Assembly (NCBI RefSeq): GCF_001522545.3
Contig: NC_031774.1
Span: forward strand, 52,897,300-52,961,299
Origin: Parus major
Lineage: Eukaryota; Chordata; Aves; Passeriformes; Paridae
Length of the DNA stretch: 64,000 nucleotides
Direction of reading: 5' to 3'
Below are positions 14,101 through 25,755 of the stretch, one piece after another. The translations under genes were made by a program, and so were the position numbers. Each line of letters begins with the position of its first letter. The first letter of the stretch is position 1. The notes under the pieces were generated by a model that was not told where the DNA came from, ran no database searches, and saw only the letters and a program-made list of their open reading frames with translations.

Positions 14101-17100
14101 ATGTGCACAGCCTTGGAGGAAAGTATGTGAGTTTCAGATTTCATGGAAAGTGACAGTACCATATGTAGTGGTTAATGAGTTTGTAGTTTGCTAACTATGC
14201 CTAAAAAAGCTTATACAGCTGCTTAGTGAGATCAGCTAGGAAAAGCTCTTCCTAGTTCTCTTGGTGGGTAGCTGGTTCTAAGAAGGGACAACTTGAAAGC
14301 TCTGATGGTTTTGTTTTTTTTCCAATAGTGGCCATTGCATCTGAAAACTTGAGTCCTGGGCCCACTGTGTTAGGTGTTGTACCTACACTGAAGTGACTGT
14401 CTGCTCCAAGGACTGTGTTTTCTAAGAGTTTCTTTCTCATTTAAATACTTTTGGGCTGGTCTGTGGCTGTAGCTTCCCTGCAGACTGGCAGGCAGAACAT
14501 AATATGTACATTTATTTATACTAATATACATTTATTTCCTTCAGTGGTGTTTAGAAATTCACAGCAGCTAATTATCTCACTGCAAGGGTTAAACAGATCT
14601 ACTCATGGCTTTGGTGGAGTCCTGTTAACATGAGTCAGAGTCAACAGGGATGTTAGGCTTTGACAGAGTTGGGAAGGTTCAGTACTTTGGAAATCATCTC
14701 TATTTGTCAGTAGTATATGTGGTCTTTGCTTTTCATATCACTGGCATTGTTGTGAACCTCCTGTAAATATTCATTGCAAAAAATCAACTTGTCTGAGAAT
14801 GGAAATGTGATCAGAAGAGTGTTCTGCGAAATACGGCATCAAATTGATGAAACAGCTGCAAGAAAGAGCAGAGAGATGTGTGATGTGTTTGGATTGCAGG
14901 GAATTAGCAAAAAGGTTTTGATTATCATAGGCAGGTGCAAGAGATGTGCTTTTCCACAGTTACTCTCCAACATGTATATTGACCACATGGTGCATGAAAG
15001 TGGATCAAGTAAACTGCAGCAGCAGCGTAAAAAACACATAATGACTGTACAGAAGGAACAATCTAAGCAGGGAATAATAGATTAAGGCAGCCTTATTTGC
15101 ACGTAATTTGCTCCTTTGTGAAAATGCTGAAGATTTTAAAAGCCTTGGTAAATGCCTTTAAGCGAATATGACAGAGAAAGAACCAAAAAAATCAATAGTC
15201 TTGATTCTTTTTCTCCTACTTTGCATTAGTGTAACCTAGTGGCTGAGTCTGTGTAATTTGGATGTCATCTAAATTTGCAGTTCAGACAGACTGCTAAATG
15301 TAGCTCAACAAGACAGAGCCTTGTCTGTCTGATTGTGACTAATGTAGAGAAAATGAGGTGTCTGATAGGGAGCTCAAAACTGCCATTTCTCATGTAAACT
15401 GGAGATTTCAATTTTTCATTCCTTTTCAGTTAGGAATTACATCAGGAAACAAAGCACACATGGCAAATGTACAGGATATCTGGCTTTTGCATTGACTATA
15501 TTTTTGTTAATGCTGCAGCCTTCTTTGATGTCATAAAAGATTAACCAATTAGTGAATTAAAGAGAAAAATGATTTTTTTGGGTGTCATTAATCAAGATTA
15601 TTTCCTTTACCCTGGGGGGAGGAAATACCATAGGCAACAAGCTGTAATAATGCTCAATGAGCTCTAATTGATGTGAACTCCTTTCTCAGCAGAAGCTGTG
15701 GAACTTCTTTCTGAGCACACTAGCAAGACTGCTCTTTAAGCTGCTTAGGCCTGGCCACAGAAATTGTAGAGGAAATTAGTTTGTGCCCCTTTAATAGCTG
15801 GGGTGGGAAATGAGAAAGCCTCTTTAAGGCAGTGATGAAGAAATGGGTTGACACAATGACAGCCTCTTCCACATCTCTTTTTATTGAATACAGGAAGACA
15901 TAAGATCCTTCTAATTGCTCATTTTCTACCTGCCATGGAGGACAACAGGGGGAACAAAGAAAAAGGAACAACACTTGTCAAATGATCCTGAGGATCTAAT
16001 TCTCACAGAGGTTTGTCCAGAGGGACTTTGTAGTTCTCTGACATGTTATACTACAGACCCATCTTGTCTGCTGAACTTCAGAAGAGGATGAGGAAATGCT
16101 AATTCCTCAGACTGCTGTCTCTCTATAAATGGAGACTCTGATCTGAAAACGTGTCGGGATCCGTTCAGCTGAACAGGCTCACTGAAGTCAGAATTTAACA
16201 AAACCCAAATGGCAGGGTGATCATTTGATTAAATCTCTGACAAGAATTTGGAAAAGTAACTGACTGGCTGAATTCTGGATGCTGTCTTAAATCTTTTGAA
16301 AACTTGGCTCAATAGCTAGAAGAACAGTTAATTCTGTATATAATTAAAATGGCCACAAGAAAGGAAAGCTTCTTGTAGTGGAAAATGTGGTGTCATGTCT
16401 CAGAGCAAACTGAAGTGTGGCAATAACCTTGGGACAGCAATGCTTGGAGACTGTTCCAAACCCAAATGCTGCAAAGATTTGGGTCGGATTTTTCCCCTTG
16501 GTTTTAATAAGCATTTCAAGAGGTGCACGAAAAGCATCTGAGTGAGTATCCAGTGTGTACCAAGAAACTGAGAGCAAGAAAGGGAGTTCACTCTAGTCTG
16601 AAATTGAGAGGAAAAGGAGATTTCCTGGCTTTAGAAACATCTGGCTATTCATTAACATGCTTTATTAGCTTTTCCCCTGAAATTCACTACTTGGGCAGGT
16701 TTTGGAGATTCCTCCTCCCCTCTTTCCTTCCTTTCCTTTTGTTACTTCCTAGGATGATGCAAGATTTACTTCTATCCTTCTTTATTGCCTTTTTCATCTG
16801 TAAAACATCACTTTGTTGATGTGGTGGGGCTTTTTTTTTCATATTTGATTGTTTTAATGTCAGTTCTTTGCTTATTGGAAAGCAGTGACTCTTTCCTAAA
16901 ATAGGAAAGCATCCTATTTTAAAAGAATTTTCCAAATTCACAAAATGAATCTAACATGACACTTTTTGAAAAGAAAATATTCATGATTTTACTTTGAAAT
17001 AACTTTTTGGTTTGGTATATAGATCAAATATAGTATTTTAAAAAACCCACAAAAAAAAGTAATTCAGAATATTGCAAAACACCAACTGTGTCCTTGTGTC

Positions 17101-18947
17101 TCAGAGGTCAATACAGGCAAGGAAGTGAGAAATGTCCCCACTTCTGTAGCCTGTGTAGTGACAAGCTGTGGGCTGGAATCCATAAGGATAGAAAGGGAAA
17201 AAGGACTTTTATTCCTCCCTGGTATTATTTATTGTTAAAGCCACAAAGAATCTTGCAGCTGATTTGAAAAAAAGGAGCTATTAAAATATTAGTCATTTCA
17301 AGAGCCTTGTGTTCTGGAAGTGCGTGCTATGATTAGCTCAGGTTTCCAAAAGTTTCTTTCCAGTTGGGAGTGCAAAAAGTTATTTAAAGCATCTCAAATT
17401 CATACTGTAATGCAGGTAGGAATATGATTATGAGAAGGAAGTTCCTGGAAAATACTGCAAGAGTTAGGATAAAATGGGTAGATTTTGCAAAGTAAAATCC
17501 AAGACTAAACTCCATCCCCTAAAACATTTTGCTTAGTGCTTTAACTGAAAATGTTGAATGTAGGGGCAGGATTTCAGCCACCATCCATCTCTGTGTGCCT
17601 TTTTTTGCCAAGCCCCAGATGGTGGCACATGTGACATATGTGACACCGTGTTCCAGGCTCTGATTTTATGATCACAATTGCTTCCTCTCCTTCTTGAATG
17701 AAACCTAATTCATACCCAGAGACTGAAAGATTGCTGCCTCTTGCTGTAGCTACCTTGGACATGCACAACTGAGAGAGTTGCAGCTCTTTTAAGGCCTCCT
17801 CCAAAAGTGCTTTAAAGGCAAGGGAAAAAGTCTCATTGGATTCATCACCTTTTGGGCAGCCCCTTGGGAATACCATGCACAAATTCTTATACAATACATA
17901 TATATAAAACTTCACTAATGCATATGAGTCCTTTTTTTTGGGGTAGGTTTTTGGTTTTGTTACTTTGTTTTTTGGGGTGTTTATGTGCTTATATTTCTCA
18001 GTGCAGTTTTAGGACAGTGTTTTAATTTGAGGTTTAGATGAATTGGGTGTCTAGGTGTCAAAAAACAAGAAATTGGGAGGTAGAAAATGTAAAGCAGAGA
18101 AGACCCTTAGCTGAAATCCAGCTTCTAATGGAGCCACTTGGAGGTTTGTTTTATATGTGGGACTTTATCTAATATAAAAGCCACCCACTCCTGTCAGCCT
18201 CCTGCAGTTTTTGAAGGCTTCTTCATTTTCTCATACATAATAAAACAGGCTTGTTCGTTAGGGAGAAAAAAACATTTCAAAAATGACCTCATCCTTGAAG
18301 AAGACTATGGCTGTCTAATTCAGGGAGGAAAGCTCAGAAATCTGGACTAGCTCTGAGAAAATAAGGAACAGTTGTCAGAAAGCACTGAGCCCTTGAGTGA
18401 GGCAAAGACAAATGAGAAATAACTGCCCAAAGTTAAATGTCTGGAATTCAGTTGCTTGGCTGGAGAGGGCAAGAAAGAAAGCAAGTTTAGGTTCTATTCA
18501 TTCCACAGTATTGATGTGTCTTTTTTTTTAATTTCTCCATCCTAAATGGGATTAAGGCCTAAATGGGACCAGCCTAACACTAGAGAGCATTATGTAATTT
18601 CTACCTTTGGGTGGGATCATTTCACATGGATTGTCTAGTGGTTTTCTCTCTCCTTTCCAGATAAGAGGTTGTGTAAGGGTGATATCCTCTTGGTGAGTCT
18701 CAGCCAAGGCTTGCTGGCGGCATCTGGACTGGGAGTTGTTAGTGAAAAGTCCAATTTTTCTCACTACTGCAAGACACTGGCAAGATTTCTCACTGCCTAT
18801 TGCCTTGGTCTGCCAAGGAAAACCAATATGAGTAATGTTCTTACTTCCCTCAGGACAGGAATTGCATGCTGTGAAAAGATGATATTTATGAGGCATATTT
18901 GTAACTTGACTTCTATTAATTTTACAAACTTGCTAAATTAATACAAT
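8111..18947. other. Non-coding unique DNA, no gene seen
   Basis: Long AT-rich stretch with no supported gene. A more GC-rich patch at about 10260-10460 gives an open frame (10155-10454, plus strand), but the translation resembles nothing known and composition explains it. A T run lies at 10577-10589, and an AT-rich patch at 12000-12060. A short inverted repeat lies at 16897-16921, and a block rich in TAAT-type sites at 15530-15690. The longest frames, such as minus 13526-13945 (139 codons) and minus 17574-17915 (113 codons), are low-complexity or unrecognisable. Confidence 0.7.
16897..16921. repeat. Short inverted repeat, 10-bp arms
   Basis: Arms at 16897-16906 and 16912-16921 are perfect reverse complements with a 5-base spacer. 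The arms are AT-rich and the copy is single. A bird genome contains very many such AT-rich palindromes, so no function is claimed. Confidence 0.6.
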
Positions 18948-18952
18948 TCTTT

Positions 18953-19044
<92 letters not shown>
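18948..19044. repeat. (TTTC)n microsatellite, left flank of assembly gap
   Basis: A nearly perfect TTTC tetranucleotide tract of about 97 bases runs directly into the run of N. The plus strand is pure pyrimidine and the other strand pure purine. Long tracts of this kind are hard to sequence and assemble, which explains the gap that follows. True copy number is unknown. Confidence 0.95.
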
Positions 19045-19326
19045 NNNNNNNNNNNNNNNNNNNNNNNNNNNNNNNNNNNNNNNNNNNNNNNNNNNNNNNN
19101 NNNNNNNNNNNNNNNNNNNNNNNNNNNNNNNNNNNNNNNNNNNNNNNNNNNNNNNNNNNNNNNNNNNNNNNNNNNNNNNNNNNNNNNNNNNNNNNNNNNN
19201 NNNNNNNNNNNNNNNNNNNNNNNNNNNNNNNNNNNNNNNNNNNNNNNNNNNNNNNNNNNNNNNNNNNNNNNNNNNNNNNNNNNNNNNNNNNNNNNNNNNN
19301 NNNNNNNNNNNNNNNNNNNNNNNNNN
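19045..19326. other. Assembly gap (282 N)
   Basis: An unbroken run of N with pyrimidine microsatellite on both sides. The missing sequence is almost certainly more of the same simple repeat, and the real length may differ from 282 bases. Confidence 0.98.
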
Positions 19327-19425
19327 TCTTTCTCTCCCTCTTTCTCTCCCTCTCTGTTTCTCTAACTCTCTCTTTCTCTAACTCTCTCTCTCTCTCTCTT
19401 TCTATCTTCCTTTCTACCTTCTATT
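19327..19425. repeat. CT-rich simple repeat, right flank of assembly gap
   Basis: Imperfect TCTTTC/TCTCCC/CTCTCT sequence that decays into unique DNA near 19425. It is the degraded right edge of the same pyrimidine-rich microsatellite whose left edge is a clean TTTC tract. The change from TTTC to mixed CT units across the gap suggests a compound array. Confidence 0.9.
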
Positions 19426-22239
19426 TCACTGATTTAAAAGCTGAAAGTTATTTTGAGCTGTTTTTGGGCATGGGAGTGCCATCAGAGTTAATATAATGTT
19501 TTGTCCTCTGTGTCTTTTCCTATCTTATTCAAACCAGATTTTCTTCCTATTTCTCTGTCCTTTGTGCTTTATCTCAGACTCTGAGTTCTTTTCCCTCATT
19601 CTTCTTATCTCCAGTTTGAGGTATCTATTTTTCTTGTACATTTTGTCAGGATTTTAACTTTCTTGTATTTTCCCCACTTCTATTTTATTTTTTTTGGTTT
19701 TATCCTTTTTCTTCTGTCTGCAGTTTTATCACAGTCTTTTCCTAACCTTTAAAAGCTCAATTTCATCCATAACTCTACAGAGAGAAGTAAAAAGACTTGA
19801 TGTCAAACTCAGACAACTGAAGATTTTAAGAACATTTCCCTGTAATAGTAATACTCATTATTTATCTGTAAACTATTTGTAGTGGATGTTAGGACATCTC
19901 TTTATCTTTTTCCAGTGAATTTAAATGGTCTTTATTAATTTCTCTCTGCACAGATTAGCTTGTTGTGCTGTTGTTTTGCTGTCCCCTGTGTGTACTTCAG
20001 TCTATTGGCATATTTATAACTTCTGAGTTAAAATTACTTGACAAGGAACAGTTGAATGTGTATAAAATAATACCATTTAATCTCTCTTTTTTGGGGTAGA
20101 GGTGGGGGAAGTAAATGGACTCCTTCCTGACACTGCAGAATAGTCTCTATAAATGATGAACATCTTTTCTTCAGATTTCTATGTGGGCTTCATATCTCCA
20201 CCACAAAGTCACTTAAAAGGTTCTGGAATGAATCTAGGAGTATAAACTTGCTGTAGAATCTTGACTGGCTCGGATGCTCTAGCTTTCTTCTGTGGGACAC
20301 TGGCTCTTTCAAGTCATACAGATTTTCAAACTGGCTGCTACTTGGGAAAGATGTATCTATAGGAAATGGCATAACTGTATATTACATTTATTCAGCACAT
20401 TACTACTTAATTTCATCTTAGTTTTTCCTTGTAATTTCCTCCTCCTGATCAGCAAAACAGCATTGCCAAATTTTTACAACCTCCTTAAAGCAGGCTCACG
20501 CTCACTCAGCTCTTTCAAGTCCTGCTCCTCTGACAAGCTACTTTAGAAAGGTCTGACTGTACGTGATAAGGCCGTAAATTTGATGCACAGATGGTCCAAT
20601 CGTCTTTGCAATTATTGTATTGCACCACTGGGTACACAAGGGTTTCATTTGTTTAAGATATATTTTTCTTATAATTGGAATCTGTCATGGCAGGTTGGCT
20701 TGTCTCTTTGCTGGTGGACAAACTGTTTGTGTAACAGGTTAACTGGGATAGGTTGAGCTCAGTGTGAGGGTATTTTTTCCCCATTTCCCAATAAAGAATA
20801 AATCATCTGTAATATATGGTACTTTTGGCTGACCTAGTGTTGTCATAAAGATAATATGTCCATTGAGAGAAGCATTCTGTGTGAGGGCAGTGATTTGTTT
20901 TAGAAAGCATTTTCCATTAACATTAAAAACAGAAAAGGTAATTATTTGTAAACTGTTCATTTAAGTCTACAATGAAACATTTCTGTTCACTCAGGGTAGA
21001 AAATAGCATGGCTTCTACAAAAAAGATGAGAAAAAAATGCCACTTAATCATTTGGCTAAACAAAAACCTATATCCATTTTTGTCAGTTCCTGAGATTTAA
21101 TTAAAACACAGAGGTTGATTCCAAACCAAACCAAACCAATGCCTAATTATCACAAGTGTTAATTACAAGTTTTTCTTTAACTGAATGACTAATAGAACAG
21201 AATGGCAAATGCTTTCCCAACAGCAAACAGATTTAGTGACAAATGAAACAGGATGCAAATTGAGGGCATCTTTGAGCCTTTGAAATCCTGTTTTACCTCT
21301 GCTGTGAATAATAAGTGGGAATTGTTTTAGCCCATGTTGGGGTTTGTTTACCATAAAATTTTACTTTCTGTTTCAGGCCATGAAAATAAAAAAACTGAAA
21401 ACAGGGTATATACCTGAATCCATGAATCCATTTTTCCTCCAGTCATATTTTAAATATGTGAAATCTGCATAAAGTAGGAAGTCAACCTGCTGGGTTTATA
21501 CTTCCAGACAGCTACTGGAATCAAATTAAAGGTAGAATACAGGTTTCAGATGTGAGCACTCCCAGAAGACAAACATTTATAAAGAGCTTATAGTTAGAAG
21601 TGGGTTTGGACAGTTGTTAATGCCAAAACAGTGCCTGTTATCAGAACCATGTTCTCTTCACACTGAGGGTACCTCACTAAATTCCACCTACAGTAAATGA
21701 CAAATGTTACAGGTTTTCCTTTCTGAACTATAGAGATGAGGGGTTTTTTTCCCATTCTTCCTGTAGCCTGATGAACCAACCTTTAGTTTTTCTTCACTCC
21801 AGGGATTTGATGTGAAGCATGGCAGAGAATTTCAAATCATCCAGGAAACTTTACATTAATTTGGGGACAAAGTAATCCAAATATGGAAATGCTCTTATGA
21901 CAGCTGAGACATTTATTTGTAAAGGTGTGAAGAAATAGGGATGCTTAGAGAGTGAAGAGGATTTTAGTGGGCAATGGTTTCACACATGCAATCCCCAGAC
22001 TTACAAATATTATCCATCTACCTGATTTTGTGTTCTTGGCTTATCTTGGAAGGTAACAGAATTGTGAATAACCAGAAAATCAATTGCCAACGAACCAGTT
22101 TTGTAAGGTTGGACATTTTGATCCACAAATCCTTTCTACTTTGTTAATGTGATTAAAATGTGCACCTCTGTACCTAATTTTCTTTTCATCCAAAAAATTG
22201 CTTCCAAAGAATTTTCTTTCCTGTCCAAGCTGTTATATA

Positions 22240-22272
22240 TTGCAATATATACCAAGATGGTATATATTGCAA
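22240..22272. repeat. Perfect inverted repeat, 14-bp arms, 5-base loop
   Basis: The left arm 22240-22253 and right arm 22259-22272 are exact reverse complements separated by five bases. The arms mix GCAA with TATATA, so this is more than a simple alternating AT tract. It would form a tight hairpin as RNA or a cruciform as DNA. The stem is too short for a canonical microRNA precursor, and no transposon end is recognisable around it. Confidence 0.75.
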
Positions 22273-25200
22273 GTTTTAAGTTCTCCAAGCTTAATTTTCA
22301 ATTATTTTTATTTGAAATTACTCCCTACATATTCACATAGTTATTTCTGTGGTATTGAGTAAAAAAGAATTATTGCATTTCCCCCTAGAAAAAAAACTTA
22401 TTTCCAGGAAAACCTGATAAATTTAAAGATAATAGGCATGGCACAGTGAGATTTTACATTCATATTGCTATCTGAATTGCAGCACTTCAGAGTGTTTTGC
22501 AAATATTAGTGAATTCAAGCTTAAGCTTCCTATGGGGCATGGATTGTCATCACCACTTTACAGATATAGTAAAATGGCTGAATTACCTTAAATCTACACA
22601 GTAAATCAAAAAATAGATGTGTCTGTAAATGAAATGTGATGCCTTAAAGACCAGTTATTCTAGATACAGGATTTTAAGGGTATCCTGTCCTATAAAATGG
22701 GTTCTGTCCTTTGCTGCAGTAGACTTGATGTCACAGCTCAAAATGACAGTTCCTCCTGAAGCCACCAAAATCTGGAATGCTTGTTTGGGATGAAGGAAAA
22801 ACAACACTAGTGGTTTAACTTGCTTTTCATGATTGTTACCAGCAATCTCAGACCACTTTCAACACAAGCTTAGAAAAAATAAATTCTGAGTAGACATACC
22901 TCACGATTTGGTCAGGTTTGGGTCTGAGTTGGCTGCCTTGCATTTCTACTGTGATAAGTAAAATATTGATTCCTTTTCTCACCAGGGTCCCATGCTGGGC
23001 ATATTGGATCTGTCTAGGAGCTGGTCACTTCCATTTAATGACACCTGTCTTTTTTCTTTACTTTTTTTTCTCCTTTTCTTAACCTTGTGATATTAAGTTC
23101 CAGATATTCTATGCTAAACATGCAATTTCAAGTCTTCATCCGAGAGAGACTGTATTGGGAATTGCTGAGAGTTCTCCTCAAAAGGGGTGGGATCAGTACA
23201 AAAGCCCCATGGTGTGTTAGAGCATTACATCAGCTACTTATCAACAGCATTTTTGTACTGTTTGTATTCAGATGAGATTAAGTCCAAGTATGATTTTATT
23301 CTGGCCTCCTCCAAATTAGATTAGTGCAAACCAATTGAATCCTTCTTTCAAAGAGGTAATTTGTTGCAGATATCTTGCAGGATCTAACTCTGAAACAGGA
23401 TCAGTTGATTGAGCATTCAACACGGTTGATCAGCCGTGCTGAAATGGTTTGGTATTCATTAAAAACTTCATTGCTTCTGTGGCTGATGGAACTCCTCTTT
23501 GAGTAAGACACTGCTTTTGATGGGAGAGGTCCACAGCAACTTATTATTTCCTGGTGTTGGGTATTGGGTTTGGAAAAGAGCTGAGTTGGAAATCATGCAA
23601 GCAGCTGTTACATACTTAGATTAGATAATGTAAATGTTTAGAAAATGCAAATTAAGCTCACGATAATTAGTAATGATGCTTTTCTACTCTTATTAATAAG
23701 GTAATGCTTCTGGCAATTACATTTAAATTTCATATGAAGGTTCAAAGCACTGGAACAGTTTCCTGTTTCAAACAGCAGAACTCGGTGTGAGCTGTACCAT
23801 GGGCTCTTACAGACCCAGAAACTACTCCTCTCTGTTTCCAGTCACAGAACCATTGCCTTTCCTTGATACATCTGCTGCTGGGAAGAAGGAGAACCATGCA
23901 TAATTGTGAATGATTGTGTTAGTTTTTATACAAAGGCTGCTGTAATAACATTTTGAAATAAAAGACAGCCCTCTGTGTGTTACTTTTAGGATATGCAAAC
24001 ATATAAAGTGACATCTGTCCTGTGTAGGGGAGAAGAGCTGAACAGCCGTCAATTTAAAGCAACCTTGATGTGGCATACTTCTTAATTTAAATGCACATTT
24101 GCAAAAACAAGCCCTTTCTGAAATGTCTGGGACCTGCTCAGGGTTGACATGTAAGTCTGCGCTGTTGGCATAAACCAGTCCGAAATCCTGGCAGAGACAC
24201 AGAAAGAACACGGAGTGTTAACAAAGGCTTCATTAATATTGATGTGTAATTCACATGGTTGAGAAAAGCTGCATTATTAGCCACTATTGTAAGGGTTCTG
24301 GCATTAATATTCAATGAGGCTGTGTGGGTATTGAGATTCTCTGACTTCTGGGTATACCAGTGGTCCAATAATAATGACAAAAACTATGCTAGAATTAGTG
24401 GGAACCTCATACTCTCTACATGGTAATCAAGCTCTGCTTTGCTTTGTGGAGGTTTCTGAGCTTGTACTGTTATCTCTTGTGGAAGGAAGGGGCACCCATA
24501 CTTTATTCTGCATTCAGGAAGCTCCTGCATTCACAGATGAAGGTAGCACCACTCTTCAGCTCCATGCTGGATTTTGGTTGGAGAGAATTTTCACAGGAGG
24601 TAATTTAATATCTGGTCAACTGAAAACAATCCATCCTCACTTCTCCTAGGAAACCATTTCTGGATCAAATAAAATAGCAGTCCTTTTTTCATCTTCAAAT
24701 ATAAACAAGGGGTTTTATTTTGAGATGTGTGCGAGTAAAAGACTTCCTTCACATCGAACTGTGGTTGAATAAAGTATGTGTTAATTGGACTTGGCCAACT
24801 AAATATGTGAACAGGGAATCCCTTTACCATTTATATATATATTAATGATAGTGTGATACAGTATTTGAAGTCTGTAATCTATTGAGACCCATGGAATATA
24901 ACTTCATCCATGAAGGCAAGTGCATTGACATCAGTGGGACTAACTGCAATGCTTAAAGGCAAGTGACTTCATGAGGCCTTTGCAGCCTGAAGGCCTCAGT
25001 GTGTGACTTAAAGGCTCCATTTTTTAAAGTCTTTACTAGGGCTGTGTTCTGACTATATCAATGCAGTGCTTTTCCACTGAACCCTCACCATCTTTCTGAA
25101 ACAGAATTTCATTTAAAAAAGAAACAAACAGCTCTATGTATCTTGAAAATCCCATTATCCAGGAACAAACCATACATTTCTTGAGATCTTAATTCATTTA

Positions 25201-25697
25201 TGTATTTCTTTATAAAATTAAAATATAGGATCTTTCCAAGAAATCACCTGGTGCATTGGCCTTACAGATGCTGTCTTATATATTTAGCTTCCCCCAATAT
25301 CATTGGTAGACACAGACATTGTTTCATCTTTATTTCAAAAATATACTGGAACAAGGATTTCTTGTCTCCTCCCTGTGGGAGTTATCACCACTAAAACAGC
25401 CAGTCCTCTTTCATTCTTCATACCACCATATTTACAGCTGAACATTGAGCTTTCTGCCTTCCAGGGAATTCCATTGTGGAAACCAAGCCCCAGATGAAGC
25501 CCCAGTCTCAGATATGGATTGTGACTATACTGCAACCAGTCTGCCACGTCCTGTGCCTGTTCCACACTGCTGGTGGAGTCACATCTGTCTTTTCATCCTT
25601 CCCCAAAGAGCACTGCTCCACATTCTGCCAGTGTTAGCCTGGTAGGGCAGTTTGTGCAGGGCAGCCCTGAACAGTTCCCTCGTTACTGCAGAACAGT

Positions 25698-25755
25698 CCA
25701 GGGACTCTGCAGTGGTAGGTGCAGATCCAGGGACTCCACTGTGTTAGGTGCAGAT
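25698..25755. repeat. Two-copy tandem duplication, 29-bp unit
   Basis: The units 25698-25726 and 25727-25755 share their first ten bases and an identical core of ten or more bases at the end, with a few differences between. It looks like a local slippage duplication with later mutations. There are only two copies and no coding role is apparent. Confidence 0.75.
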
